A stretch of 64,000 nucleotides of DNA, taken from the NCBI GenBank assembly GCA_030835135.1, contig JAUQWO010000006.1:1-64000 (forward strand), given 5' to 3'. Positions 52,023-60,976 of the stretch are shown here, in pieces (position 1 is the first letter of the stretch; the number at the start of each line of letters is the position of its first letter). A program made the position numbers and the translations under genes. The notes beneath the pieces are model-generated. The model was not told the origin of the DNA, did no database searches, and saw nothing but the letters and a program-made list of their open reading frames with translations. Origin of the DNA: Bacteroidota bacterium (GTDB taxonomy: Bacteria > Bacteroidota > Ignavibacteria > UBA10030 > UBA6906).

Positions 52023-53129
52023 TTATCTGGAACGTGTACTGGCTTTTTCATACTCGCGCTGCAACAGCGCCATGGCCTCTTCCCGGCGATCGTATAGGCG
52101 CTTGAGACGCCGCTTCTTCTTCCGGGCAAGAGCATACGACGTGAGGATCGGCATCGCCACCGTGGAATCCAGGTAGACCACGACGGTATCCGGCAACATC
52201 GACGGGTCGACCTTCCCCCAGCTCACGGCTTCCGACGGCGTTGCACCGGAAAGCCCCCCGGTGTCAGGCCGCGCGTCCGTGATCTGCAGAAAATAATCGT
52301 GCCCCTTTTCTTTGATGTTGAGCACTTCCTGGATCTGCGGTTCGGTCTGCAACATGAAATTCTTCGGCGAACCGCCCCCGAAGATCAGCACGCCACTCTT
52401 GCCACCCCTGCGTTTCGCATCCAGCACGAGCGCCGCGGTCTCATTGACGTCCCGCAGGACATCGATCTGTACGCCGAACCCCGCAAGGGATGCCTCGGCA
52501 ATGTTCATCCCGATGGAGCTGTCGCCAGGGGACGAGGTGTACACCGGCACGCCACTGCGGTATGCCGCCGCAAGTATGCTCGCGTTCTTCACGCCAAGCA
52601 CGCGTTCACGCTCCGCAACGTATTTGCCCATCAAATAGTGCATTTCGGCGGTACCCATCCGGCGCTGAAATTCGGGATTGCGCATGACCGTCCGGAAGAA
52701 GTCGTCGGTGCTCAAAAGCACCTCATAATCGAAGAGAATGTCGTAGATCCGGATGACCCCCTCTTTCCGCAACAGGCGGTCATCCACGAACGGCGTTCCC
52801 TTGTGAAGGGTCCGGCCGATCGAGAAATGCGTGTCATGATACAGATTCGCACCAGTACTGACGATCCAATCCACGAATCCGTTCTCGATGAGCGGCACGA
52901 CACACGACCCGCCCAGACCAGCAGGCGTCAATGCACCCGTCAGACTCATTCCAACCGTCACGTCCTTCTCAAGCATGCGACCAGTGAACAATTGGCATGC
53001 TTCGCCGAGACGACCCGCATTGTAGGCCTGAAAATACTGCTCGACCAGAACGGTTACGGGCACATTGGCCGGGATCGGCTTCGTCGCAATTGCCTTCCCT
53101 TTAAGGAATCTACTCTTATGGGCTTTCAT
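52023..53129 (-). CDS. deoxyhypusine synthase family protein
   Basis: A 368-residue NAD-dependent enzyme of the DHS family, which moves an aminobutyl group from spermidine. Conserved features: [15 protein letters not shown] near residue 60, [31 protein letters not shown], and the Lys-containing SWGKVDP (catalytic lysine of human DHS lies in the equivalent SWGK). Bacteria lack eIF5A, so the acceptor is unknown; bacterial homologues can be homospermidine-type synthases. The gene has its own predicted promoter and is followed 30 bp later by the H1-like gene. Confidence 0.88.
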   Translation of the reverse strand: MKAHKSRFLKGKAIATKPIPANVPVTVLVEQYFQAYNAGRLGEACQLFTGRMLEKDVTVGMSLTGALTPAGLGGSCVVPLIENGFVDWIVSTGANLYHDTHFSIGRTLHKGTPFVDDRLLRKEGVIRIYDILFDYEVLLSTDDFFRTVMRNPEFQRRMGTAEMHYLMGKYVAERERVLGVKNASILAAAYRSGVPVYTSSPGDSSIGMNIAEASLAGFGVQIDVLRDVNETAALVLDAKRRGGKSGVLIFGGGSPKNFMLQTEPQIQEVLNIKEKGHDYFLQITDARPDTGGLSGATPSEAVSWGKVDPSMLPDTVVVYLDSTVAMPILTSYALARKKKRRLKRLYDRREEAMALLQREYEKASTRSR

Positions 53130-53146
53130 TCAAACGTGGGATGAGG

Positions 53147-53175
53147 AATATAGGGTTAACCAAGTATGCTCCAAA
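53147..53175 (-). promoter_or_regulatory. promoter of the DHS-like gene
   Basis: On the minus strand TTTGGA (53170-53175), 17 bp, TATATT (53147-53152), 18 bp before ATG 53129. The -10 is good and the -35 weak. Confidence 0.45.
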
Positions 53176-53212
53176 ATGCGTTATTTTGAGGACGAACGCA
53201 AGCACTTTTTCC

Positions 53213-53241
53213 TTGACAAGGGGGTGATAATGTATTATTTT
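53213..53241 (+). promoter_or_regulatory. promoter of the fur-feoAB operon
   Basis: TTGACA (53213-53218), 17 bp, TATTTT (53236-53241), 69 bp before ATG 53310. The AT-rich context contrasts with neighbouring genes. The operator directly follows the -10. Confidence 0.65.
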
Positions 53242-53263
53242 TATTTAGACTAATTCTAAATAA
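53241..53263 (+). promoter_or_regulatory. perfect inverted-repeat operator (Fur-like box)
   Basis: TTATTTAGA (53241-53249) and TCTAAATAA (53255-53263) are exact reverse complements with 5 nt between. The site covers the start-point region just after the -10, where a bound repressor would block transcription. Its position before fur, feoA and feoB suggests Fur autoregulation by iron. A DtxR/MntR-type regulator cannot be excluded by sequence alone. Confidence 0.7.
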
Positions 53264-53309
53264 CTGACGCCGTGAACGCACTGAGGCGAAGGACGCAAGG
53301 GACCAGAGA

Positions 53310-53756
53310 ATGAACCCAGAGGCCGCACACGATATTCTGACAAAACACCTGCGGGCGAGCGGCAATCTGCGCTCGACGTCGTCCCGCATGGCTGTTCTCG
53401 ACGCTGTCATGGCAAGCCAGGGACATTTCGATGCGGAAGGGCTCTATTACCGGATGATCTCCAATGGCACCCGGATCTCCAAAGCCACCGTCTACAATAC
53501 GCTGGATCTCCTTCAGGAATGCGGGCTGGTGTCGAAATACCGCTTCGCCGAAAACAGCTCGCGCTACGAGAAGGCGTTCGGCCGACCCCATCACCACCAC
53601 CTGGTCTGCCTCCAGTGTGGAGATATCATCGAGTTCGTCAATGAACGCCTCAACCGCATTCAGGAAGACGTGTGCAACGAGAAAAACTTCGTTCCCCAGA
53701 GTTCCAGCCTCCAGGTCTTCGGAACGTGTGGAAAATGCCGGAAATCGAGAGGATAG
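53310..53756 (+). CDS. fur: Fur-family metal-responsive repressor
   Basis: A 148-residue repressor. Winged helix with LRSTSSRMAVLDAVMAS and recognition helix SKATVYNTLDLLQECGLV (57-74). Metal-binding: HHHHLVC around residues 94-100, CLQCG (C100, C103) and CGKC (C140, C143), giving the usual structural zinc site. It is Fur-like, although Zur or PerR specificity cannot be read from sequence. As first gene of the feo operon behind a matching operator it probably represses itself and Fe(II) uptake when iron is ample. It precedes feoA by 10 bp. Confidence 0.9.
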   Translation: MNPEAAHDILTKHLRASGNLRSTSSRMAVLDAVMASQGHFDAEGLYYRMISNGTRISKATVYNTLDLLQECGLVSKYRFAENSSRYEKAFGRPHHHHLVCLQCGDIIEFVNERLNRIQEDVCNEKNFVPQSSSLQVFGTCGKCRKSRG

Positions 53757-53766
53757 GGATATCATC

Positions 53767-54018
53767 ATGCGTACAGAGATCGTTTCGCTGAGTTCACTGG
53801 CTCCGGGTGAATCGGGTACCGTACAGGGGATGCATGGGCTCGCACGCAATGCCCGCCAACGCCTCCTCGAAATGGGACTCATGCAGGGCGTCCGCATCCG
53901 CCTCGTCCGGCGCGCACCCATGGGAGACCCTCTGGAGATCCATCTCAAAGGATATCGCCTCATGCTGCGCGATAGCGAGGCATGCTCCATTTTCCTCGAA
54001 CGCGAATGCACCATATGA
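53767..54018 (+). CDS. feoA: ferrous iron transport protein A
   Basis: An 83-residue SH3-like protein: LSSLAPGESGTVQGMHG, then ARQRLLEMGLMQGVRIRLVRRAPMGDPLEIHLKGYRLMLRD, the standard FeoA core. It binds the cytoplasmic side of FeoB and supports Fe(II) import. Its stop overlaps the feoB start as ATGA. Position between fur and feoB confirms it. Confidence 0.93.
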   Translation: MRTEIVSLSSLAPGESGTVQGMHGLARNARQRLLEMGLMQGVRIRLVRRAPMGDPLEIHLKGYRLMLRDSEACSIFLERECTI

Positions 54019-56138
54019 CACCCGCGATGGACCTGGACCCGGCCACGCGTCTCGTGGCCCTGGTCGGCAATCCCAATTCCGGGAAGACCACGCTGTTCAA
54101 CGCGCTCACCGGACTCCACCACAAGGTGGGCAACTATCCGGGGGTCACCGTCGAGAAAAAGGAAGGCCGTGTCAGCGTCGACGGCCGGCTTGCATTCACA
54201 CTCCTCGACCTGCCCGGCACGTACAGCCTCCATGCGCAATCGCCCGACGAGCGCGTGGCGACCGACATCCTGCTCGGGCGGACAACCCATACACCCCCGC
54301 CCCATCTCGTGCTGTGCGCCGTCGACGCCACGAACCTCGAACGGAATCTGTACCTCGTGACGCAGGTCGTGGATCGCCATCTGCCCCTGGTCGTCGCGCT
54401 GACCATGAGCGACCTTGCGAAGGACCAGGGCGTGTGCATCGACGCCAGAACGCTCTCCCGTCATCTCGGATGCCCCGTGGTCCCCGTCGTGGCACAGAAA
54501 GGCGAAGGACTCGAGGCTCTCCGCCAGGCGATCACATCCGTCTCTCTCACCAACGGCCATCGCCCACCGTGGTGTGCAACGGATGCGCTCCATCGGGAGT
54601 GGGAATCGGTACGCGATCATCTGCACAGGGTCTCCCATGTGCCGTTGCCCCTGGCAAGCCATGAAGCGATCGAACTCCTCTCCTCCCCCGAGGCCCTCGC
54701 CGAACGCACCGACCGCCACGATCCCGCCCTCGCATCACTGCTCCGCGCATCCGTGGAAAAGCTGGACTACCTTGGCATCGACCGTCAATCGGCATTCGTG
54801 GAATCCCGGTACACATGGATCCGCGCCGTGCTCGCCTCCGCGGTCTCGTCACCCGACCACGCACGTGCGCGCCTGACCGACCGGATCGACCGCATCGTGA
54901 CGCACAGGGTCTGGGGGTTCCTGATCTTCCTCCTCGTCATGGCCACGATGTTTCAGAGCATTTTCAGCTGGGCCACCATCCCCATGGAATGGATCGGCTC
55001 TGCGTTTGAAGCACTCAGCGCGTTCGTCACCTCCATGTTGCCACCGGGAGACCTCCGGGAGCTGATCGTCCACGGTGCGATCGCCGGCGTCGCCGGTGTG
55101 GTCACCTTCCTGCCGCAGATCGTCTTCCTGTTCTTCTTTCTCGGACTGCTGGAGGATTCCGGGTACATGGCGCGCGCCGCGTTCATCATGGACAAGCTGA
55201 TGAGCAAGGTCGGGTTGCACGGCAAGTCCTTCATCCCGCTGCTCGGATCGTTCGCCTGTGCCATCCCCGGCATCATGGCCACGCGCACCATCGACAATCC
55301 GAAGGACCGTCTCGCGACCATCCTGGTGGCACCCCTGATGAGTTGCAGTGCGCGCCTCCCGGTGTATTCCCTCCTCATCGGCGCATTCATCCCGGGCACG
55401 CTGCTGCTCGGCGTCTTCTCCGTGCAGGGGATCACGTTGCTGTCCCTCTACCTCTTCGGTATGGTGATGGCACTCCTGATGGCATGGGCGTTCAAAAAAA
55501 CGTTCCTGCGCGGCGCGCCACCGCTCTTCATCATGGAATTGCCCGCCTACCGGCTCCCCTCGCTGCGCACCGTGCTGTATCAGGTCTGGGAGCGTTCACT
55601 GGCATTCCTCAAGACCGCCGGCACGATCATCCTCGGCGTATCGATCCTGCTCTGGGCACTCACCGCCTATCCGAAGGTTAGCGAGGATGCACCACGCTCC
55701 GCCCAGCTCGAACAGAGCTACGCTGGGCGCGCCGGCAAGGCCATCGAGCCGTTGATCCGGCCGCTCGGATTCGACTGGAAGATCGGGATCGGCCTGATCT
55801 CCTCGCTGCTCCAGCGCGAGGCGTTCGTGAGCGCGATGGCCACGATCTATAACGTGCGCGGCCCGGAGTCCACCGGCGATGGACGGACGGTCTATGATGC
55901 GATGCGTGACGACAGGGACCCGTCCACCGGCATGCCGACATTCTCCGTCCTGACCGCAGTGAGCCTGATGATCTACTATGTCCTCGCCATGCAGTGCCTG
56001 TCCACGGTCGCGGTGGTCCGGCGCGAGACCAACAGCTGGCGATGGCCGGCGGTCCAGATCGGCTACATGACCGCGCTGGCCTATGGCATCACCTTGCTCG
56101 TGTATCAGGGCGGATCGTTGCTCGGATGGGGAGGATAG
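54015..56138 (+). CDS. feoB: ferrous iron transporter FeoB
   Basis: A 707-residue Fe(II) transporter. The N-terminal G domain has G1 GNPNSGKTT (18-26), G2 Thr in VGNYPGVTVEKKEG, G3 DLPGTYSL and G4-like TMSD. A helical GDI-type domain follows, then the membrane part with two Gate motifs (residues EDSGYMARAAFIMDK; GKSFIPLLGSFACAIPGIMATR) and GLISSLLQREAFVSAMATIYN. Length is somewhat below E. coli (773). ATG 54015 overlaps the feoA stop. The membrane helices extend to the C-terminus, and a Cys-rich accessory gene follows at once. Confidence 0.95.
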   Translation: MTPAMDLDPATRLVALVGNPNSGKTTLFNALTGLHHKVGNYPGVTVEKKEGRVSVDGRLAFTLLDLPGTYSLHAQSPDERVATDILLGRTTHTPPPHLVLCAVDATNLERNLYLVTQVVDRHLPLVVALTMSDLAKDQGVCIDARTLSRHLGCPVVPVVAQKGEGLEALRQAITSVSLTNGHRPPWCATDALHREWESVRDHLHRVSHVPLPLASHEAIELLSSPEALAERTDRHDPALASLLRASVEKLDYLGIDRQSAFVESRYTWIRAVLASAVSSPDHARARLTDRIDRIVTHRVWGFLIFLLVMATMFQSIFSWATIPMEWIGSAFEALSAFVTSMLPPGDLRELIVHGAIAGVAGVVTFLPQIVFLFFFLGLLEDSGYMARAAFIMDKLMSKVGLHGKSFIPLLGSFACAIPGIMATRTIDNPKDRLATILVAPLMSCSARLPVYSLLIGAFIPGTLLLGVFSVQGITLLSLYLFGMVMALLMAWAFKKTFLRGAPPLFIMELPAYRLPSLRTVLYQVWERSLAFLKTAGTIILGVSILLWALTAYPKVSEDAPRSAQLEQSYAGRAGKAIEPLIRPLGFDWKIGIGLISSLLQREAFVSAMATIYNVRGPESTGDGRTVYDAMRDDRDPSTGMPTFSVLTAVSLMIYYVLAMQCLSTVAVVRRETNSWRWPAVQIGYMTALAYGITLLVYQGGSLLGWGG

Positions 56139-56139
56139 C

Positions 56140-56334
56140 ATGAACTGGCAGGAACCTGCTGCACTCGTCGTCGTGGCCGGGACGTTCCTCCTGATACTCG
56201 TGCAGAGGATCAGACGCTTTCGTCAGCGGGGCATGAGCCGGTGTGGGACCTCGTGTCACTGCCCGCCCCTTGCTTCCGCGGACACCAAGCCGTATCTTGC
56301 ATCACCACCAATTGGAATGGAGAATCGATCGTGA
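56140..56334 (+). CDS. FeoB-associated Cys-rich membrane protein
   Basis: A 64-residue protein with one transmembrane helix (ALVVVAGTFLLILVQRI), a basic stretch (RRFRQRG) and then Cys residues in SRCGTSCHC. This matches the small FeoB-associated Cys-rich family that often follows feoB. GGGGAGG lies directly before ATG 56140, and the feoB stop is one base away. It may help assemble or load iron at FeoB. Its 3' end overlaps the next gene start as GTGA. The C-terminal half is less typical. Confidence 0.75.
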   Translation: MNWQEPAALVVVAGTFLLILVQRIRRFRQRGMSRCGTSCHCPPLASADTKPYLASPPIGMENRS

Positions 56335-56654
56335 GTGAGACCATCAATGCGTCCGTGAACGAAGCCCAGGTGTACGACGCGCTCAGACAGTGCTACGATC
56401 CCGAGATCCCGGTGAATGTCGTGGAACTCGGCCTCATCTATGACGTGAAGATCATCGACGACTGGGTGGGGGTGAAGATGACGCTGACGACACCGGGGTG
56501 CGGGATGAGCGGCATGATCGCCCAGGATGTGCGGAACCGGGTACTGCACCTTCCGGGTGTCAAAGAAGCCGATGTGCGCATCGTGTGGGAACCTGCCTGG
56601 ACACCCGAGCGGATGTCGCCCGAGGCACGGAAGAAGCTGGGCATGAAAGGGTGA
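56331..56654 (+). CDS. DUF59/MIP18 family iron-sulfur assembly protein (SufT-like)
   Basis: A 107-residue single-domain DUF59 protein. Conserved blocks: VYDALRQCYDPEIPVNVVELGLIYDV (with DPE and ELGLIY) and MTLTTPGCGMSGMIAQDVRNRV with the family's single Cys. It ends VRIVWEPAWTPERMS. SufT/PaaD/MIP18 relatives mature Fe-S proteins. Here it is the last gene of the iron operon, linking Fe(II) import to Fe-S assembly. GTG 56331 overlaps the previous stop as GTGA and has GGAG 8 nt upstream. Confidence 0.88.
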   Translation: MSETINASVNEAQVYDALRQCYDPEIPVNVVELGLIYDVKIIDDWVGVKMTLTTPGCGMSGMIAQDVRNRVLHLPGVKEADVRIVWEPAWTPERMSPEARKKLGMKG

Positions 56655-56676
56655 GAGCAGAACTCACGGACGGCGG

Positions 56677-58110
56677 TCAGGACACCTGCACCGCCGCCGT
56701 CCTCAGTGTACGCCTCAGTTCGAGAAGCGGACGGTAGTCAGGGTCCGCGTCCCGCCAGATGTGCAGCAGCCGTTGGCCGATCTCCTTCGCCATTGCCTTG
56801 TCCCCCATCCCCGTGTAGACCGTGGTCAGCGTGAGCAGGACCTCCGGCGCCTCCGGATTCACCGCTAATGCCTGCTCGATGGCATCCATCGCGCCATCCC
56901 AGTTGCGGGCCGCGGCCTGCGCACGCGCAAGATGGAGGTAGACCCGTCCGCGGCTGAGGGGATTCGCCAGCTCGAGCGCCTCATCGCAAGCTGCCTTCGC
57001 GGAGTCCAAGTCCCCCGCCTCCGTGAACACCCGGGCGCGGATCAGGTGATACACCTCCATGTACTGCGTCCCTGCCAATCCCCGCCGCTGGATCTCCGCA
57101 GAGGTGCTGTCGATCACCTCGTGGGCCTCGGTAAAACGGCCGAGACGGCTCAACGCCAGCGCCAGCTGATATGCCTGGTTGATGGTGGATGAATCCACGA
57201 GCGCCGCGGCACGCAGCCGGGCGATGGCGTCGCCATAGTGCCCGCGCTGGATGTCGAGTACCCCGCGCACCCGCAGCATGCCGGATTCCCTGGCACTACT
57301 CGGGGGCAACATATTCGTCGCCTCCTCGAATTGCCGTTCGGCATCGCGCAGCCGCCCCTTGATGAGATAGACGGTCCCGATCTCCCGGACCGCGTACCAG
57401 TAGTCCGGTTTGATGGCCAGGGCCGCCCGGTATTGTGCCAGCGCCTCGTCGTAGCGTCCGGCGCGGACCAGGATGTCGGCATAGGATGCGCGCGGGTCGG
57501 GTTGGTCCGGCGCCATGCGGATGTACCGCTGCATGTACTCCACGGCCTTCTCCTGCTCGCCAAGGGTCGAGTAGGCGTACCCGAGCGACATCACGCCGAG
57601 CGCGAATCCGGTATCGCGTTCGACGCTCTGCGCGTAGGCCTGGACCGCCGCTTCATACTTGCGGTCGCCTTCGTAGCATTGACCACGGATGAGGCGCAGT
57701 TCGGGGTCATCCGGGTACCGGGAAATGAGGGAATCAGCGAGGGAAGCTTCGTCGTGCCGGCGGTCGAAGATCCGGTAGGACCACAGACGGATGATGTCCC
57801 GTTCGCGGGGAGTGGCGTGCGCGGCATGCATCTGTGCGCGGCCGATGGCGGCGCGGGCAGCGGTGAAATCGCCGGTGGAGGAGAGCAGCTGGGCCTTCCG
57901 CCCCCAGGCCGCCGCGAAGGTGGAGTCGCGATGCAAGGCACTGTCGATCGCCGCGAAGGCCTCGGGGTAGAGGAATCGCTGCCAGGCCTGCACCCCCTTC
58001 TCATACCAGACGACCGCGGAGGGGTCGGTCGTCGTCCAGCCAACCTCATCCGTGCATCCGGCGATGAGCGTTGCCACGATCACCATCACCGCCGCGCTGC
58101 ACGTTCTCAC
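56677..58110 (-). CDS. TPR-repeat lipoprotein
   Basis: A 477-residue lipoprotein with lipobox LIAGC (Cys 19). At least eight TPR repeats follow, of which good ones are AQAYAQSVERDTGFALGVMSLGYAYSTLGEQEKAVEYMQ, ASYADILVRAGRYDEALAQYRAALAIKP, AREIGTVYLIKGRLRDAERQFEEATN and LARAQAAARNWDGAMDAIEQALAVNPEAPEVLL. It is periplasmic, anchored to a membrane, and provides a binding scaffold. GTG 58110 overlaps the stop of the lone DHp gene as GTGA. It is the third gene of the sensor-kinase operon, so it may link envelope state to the kinase. Confidence 0.85.
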   Translation of the reverse strand: MRTCSAAVMVIVATLIAGCTDEVGWTTTDPSAVVWYEKGVQAWQRFLYPEAFAAIDSALHRDSTFAAAWGRKAQLLSSTGDFTAARAAIGRAQMHAAHATPRERDIIRLWSYRIFDRRHDEASLADSLISRYPDDPELRLIRGQCYEGDRKYEAAVQAYAQSVERDTGFALGVMSLGYAYSTLGEQEKAVEYMQRYIRMAPDQPDPRASYADILVRAGRYDEALAQYRAALAIKPDYWYAVREIGTVYLIKGRLRDAERQFEEATNMLPPSSARESGMLRVRGVLDIQRGHYGDAIARLRAAALVDSSTINQAYQLALALSRLGRFTEAHEVIDSTSAEIQRRGLAGTQYMEVYHLIRARVFTEAGDLDSAKAACDEALELANPLSRGRVYLHLARAQAAARNWDGAMDAIEQALAVNPEAPEVLLTLTTVYTGMGDKAMAKEIGQRLLHIWRDADPDYRPLLELRRTLRTAAVQVS

Positions 58111-58406
58111 GGGTGTCCCCCGTCCGGTGGTTGTCCGCCCGGCGGCACTTCCGTCAGTGCCCGCATCCGGCGGATATGCTCTTCGAGTCTGTCGATCGCC
58201 TGACTCATGGTCTCGTAGTACTGTTCGCGCTTTTCCGCATCCGGCTTCATCGTCCGCAGCACATGCATCGCCAGACGCAGGATGCCGATCGGACTTGCGA
58301 TATCGTGGGCGAGCGCCCGGATCTCCTTGCGCTCTGCATCGATGAACTGCAGCAACTCATCGGCTGTCAGGTCGCCCGGGGTGCGGTCATCGGGAGGTGC
58401 GGACAT
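58107..58406 (-). CDS. standalone histidine-kinase DHp (HisKA-like) domain protein
   Basis: A 99-residue protein with the DHp helix-turn-helix hairpin only: EIRALAHDIASPIGILRLAMHVL, with the phosphoacceptor His at residue 34, then a second helix (EYYETMSQAIDRLEEHIRRM). There is no ATPase domain, no receiver and no sensor. It could serve as a phosphotransfer intermediary or a dimer partner for the hybrid kinase just upstream, which lies 2 bp away. ATG 58406 is preferred; a GTG at 58418 would add four residues and overlap the upstream gene. Confidence 0.72.
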   Translation of the reverse strand: MSAPPDDRTPGDLTADELLQFIDAERKEIRALAHDIASPIGILRLAMHVLRTMKPDAEKREQYYETMSQAIDRLEEHIRRMRALTEVPPGGQPPDGGHP

Positions 58407-58408
58407 CG

Positions 58409-60841
58409 TCAGGGCCACCTCGCGTTTTCGACATTGGTGATCTCCCGGAGCAGGTCCTTCTTCGTGAACTGGGCCTTGCTCATGAGCCCGGAGACCGACG
58501 TGCCCAGCTGTTCCTGCATATCCTCGTCCACATCCATGGAGGTCAGCACGATGATCGGGATGTTGCGCGTGGCCGGCACCTGCCGGAGTTGCTGCGCCAC
58601 GGCGAACCCGGACATCCCCGGCATGAGCAGATCGAGCATCACCACATCGGGTCGTTCGTGGATCGCCATCGCGACACCATCCGCCCCATCATTCGCCTTC
58701 AGCACACGGTACCCTTCATTCTCCAGGATCACCTGCACGAGATCGGCAGCCGCTTTGTCGTCGTCCACCACGAGCACCGTGGGACGCTTCGCATCGCGGC
58801 CGGGAAGCACATGCACACGGTCCATCGCCTGGACGAGTTCCTCACGGTTCACCGGTTTCACAAAATACTCTGCCGCACCCAGGCTGAACCCGAGGCTCTT
58901 CTCGTCTATTATAGATACGATGATCACGGGAATATGTTTGCAGAGCGGATGCTTTTTCAGCTCTTTCATCACCGTCCACCCATCCTTGCCCGGCAGCACC
59001 AGGTCCAGGGTAATGACGTTGGGATGGAGCCGTTTCGCCATATCGACGGCATCGGCCCCATTCCGGGCGATCTCCGCCCGGTACCCGGCGGATTCAATGT
59101 ACACTTTGAGCAGGTCACCCGCCTGGGGCGAGTCCTCGACGATCAGGGCCAGCGGCTTCTCGCCGCCTTCCTTTCGCCAGTTCTCGCGCTTCAGTGCATC
59201 CAGCAGCATGCCCGCCTGCATGATGCGTTCGGAGGTGGCATCCACGATGAGCGGGATGCGGAACGACACCGTCGTCCCCTTCTCCCACTCGCTCTCGATC
59301 CAGATCGTGCCGCCGTGGAGCTCGACGAGTTTCCGGGTGATCGCCAGGCCGAGCCCCACACCGTCGCGGTTCTGCGCCTTCCCGCTTTCGGCGCGGCGGA
59401 ACGGACGGAACAGTCCGGCGATCTCTTCCGGACGGATGCCCCGGCCATGGTCCTTCACGCTGAACACCATATCGTTGCCGACGCGGCGGGACGTGACCTC
59501 CACTTCGCCGCCGTCGCGGCTGAACTTCACGGCATTGGAAACGAGGTTGATCAGAATCTGCTTGAAGCGCGTCTGGTCCACGACAAGTTCGTCGAGTTCC
59601 GGATCCGGCGCCCACGTCAGACGTATCCGCTTCGCCGCGATCGGGCCGGCGAGAACGCGCTGCACCGCCTCTTCGAAATACGGCGTGGGATAGGTCGCCA
59701 CGTGCAATTCGAGCTGCCCGGCCTCGATCTTGGAGAGGTCGAGGATGTCGTTGAGGATCTGCTGCAGATGCCGGCCGCTCACCTGGATGTTCTTCATGAA
59801 CTCGCGCATCGTCTCGGGCGGCAGATCGTGCAGGTCCGAGGTCAGCAATTCCGAGAAGCCGATGATCGAATTCAGCGGCGAGCGGAGTTCGTGACTGAAC
59901 ATGGCCAGGAACTTCTTGAGGGTATCGCTCGCTTCCACGGTCTTCTCTGTCTGCGCTTCGAGCTCGAGGTTCTTCATGCGCAGGTCATCGATCAGCTTGC
60001 GCCGGCTGAGGCCGACGGCCAGATCGTTCGCGATGACCGTGAGGATCGCCAGACGCTGCTCGATGTACGAGGGGTCCTTGATCGTCATGAGCTCGATGAC
60101 GCCATGCACCTCCTGCTGCACGAGCAGGGGGATGGAGACGACGGAGCGCAGATGGAGATCGCTCACGGTGCCATCCAGCAGCCTGCCCAGCGTGCCCTCC
60201 GCAAGCGCACCGGTAACCACCGGTTCCTTCGTGTACGCGGAGCGCGCGGCAAGGGTCGTGGCACCCGCATGCACGCGCTGATGCACGAGCTCGACGGGGA
60301 AATCGATGTCGAGCGATGCCGGGGCGACGAGCCGGAGTTCGTTCGCGCGCGCATCATAGAGATACACGCACACGAGATGGGACGGGATCCCTTCCATGGC
60401 CGCGATCACATTCGCGCAGCGCTGGCTCAGATCATCCACGGAGCTCGCCGTGTTCACCGCCTGGGAGATCTCGACCAGCACCTCCTTCTGCATCTGCTCC
60501 TGCTTGTGTTCCGTCACATCCTGGAAGAAGACCGAGAGGCCGCTCTCCGCGGGGTAGATGCGGATGTCGTACCATTTCTCGAACCGCTCATCGCGGTAGG
60601 CGGAATCGATCGATTGGAATGTGCGCGTTTCCATCGCGAGCCGGTATTTCTCGCCGATGGCGGCTTCCCGTGCATTCGGAAACACATCAAAGACGCTTCT
60701 CCCCAGCACATCCGCTGCCGCCATTCCCGTCCCCGCTTCCGATGCTTTGTTCCAGTACGTGATGCGGTATTCGGCATCCATGGCGAAAAAGCCGCCACTG
60801 ATGCTTTCGAGAATGCTTTCGTAGGAGATCGATGTGGACAT
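58409..60841 (-). CDS. PAS-GAF-HK-REC-REC hybrid sensor kinase
   Basis: An 810-residue cytoplasmic hybrid kinase. PAS domain at residues 10-110 (MDAEYRITYWNKASE; VFDVFP), GAF at about 120-280 (SVVSIPLLVQQEVHGVIEL), HisKA with H317 in MFSHELRSPLNSIIGF, N-box RFKQILINLVSNAVKFS, G1 DHGRGI and G2 GLGLAITRKLV. Two receivers follow: VEDSP with D in VITLDLVLPGKDG, and VDDDK with D in VVMLDLLMPGMSG. It has no membrane segment, so it senses a cytoplasmic ligand or redox signal. It is first in a three-gene operon with the lone DHp protein and the TPR lipoprotein. No DNA-binding regulator is adjacent. Confidence 0.93.
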   Translation of the reverse strand: MSTSISYESILESISGGFFAMDAEYRITYWNKASEAGTGMAAADVLGRSVFDVFPNAREAAIGEKYRLAMETRTFQSIDSAYRDERFEKWYDIRIYPAESGLSVFFQDVTEHKQEQMQKEVLVEISQAVNTASSVDDLSQRCANVIAAMEGIPSHLVCVYLYDARANELRLVAPASLDIDFPVELVHQRVHAGATTLAARSAYTKEPVVTGALAEGTLGRLLDGTVSDLHLRSVVSIPLLVQQEVHGVIELMTIKDPSYIEQRLAILTVIANDLAVGLSRRKLIDDLRMKNLELEAQTEKTVEASDTLKKFLAMFSHELRSPLNSIIGFSELLTSDLHDLPPETMREFMKNIQVSGRHLQQILNDILDLSKIEAGQLELHVATYPTPYFEEAVQRVLAGPIAAKRIRLTWAPDPELDELVVDQTRFKQILINLVSNAVKFSRDGGEVEVTSRRVGNDMVFSVKDHGRGIRPEEIAGLFRPFRRAESGKAQNRDGVGLGLAITRKLVELHGGTIWIESEWEKGTTVSFRIPLIVDATSERIMQAGMLLDALKRENWRKEGGEKPLALIVEDSPQAGDLLKVYIESAGYRAEIARNGADAVDMAKRLHPNVITLDLVLPGKDGWTVMKELKKHPLCKHIPVIIVSIIDEKSLGFSLGAAEYFVKPVNREELVQAMDRVHVLPGRDAKRPTVLVVDDDKAAADLVQVILENEGYRVLKANDGADGVAMAIHERPDVVMLDLLMPGMSGFAVAQQLRQVPATRNIPIIVLTSMDVDEDMQEQLGTSVSGLMSKAQFTKKDLLREITNVENARWP

Positions 60842-60891
60842 AGCGTGCGAGGCACCTGAAATAATGTCAGGGGAGGGAACACGACGGAGGC

Positions 60892-60920
60892 TAAATAGTG
60901 AATATTATTGATAAATGCAA
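60892..60920 (-). promoter_or_regulatory. promoter of the sensor-kinase operon
   Basis: On the minus strand TTGCAT (60915-60920), 17 bp, TATTTA (60892-60897), 51 bp before ATG 60841. Confidence 0.65.
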
Positions 60921-60976
60921 GGGGTGGTTGAACCGTCACTTGAGACGGAGGCGACTATGGCCATATCCGGCCACTG

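Noticed and set aside
58397-60859. 820-codon open frame on the plus strand over the hybrid kinase
   Set aside because: Antisense to an unambiguous PAS-GAF-HK-REC-REC gene with a good promoter; the composition is that of a shadow frame.
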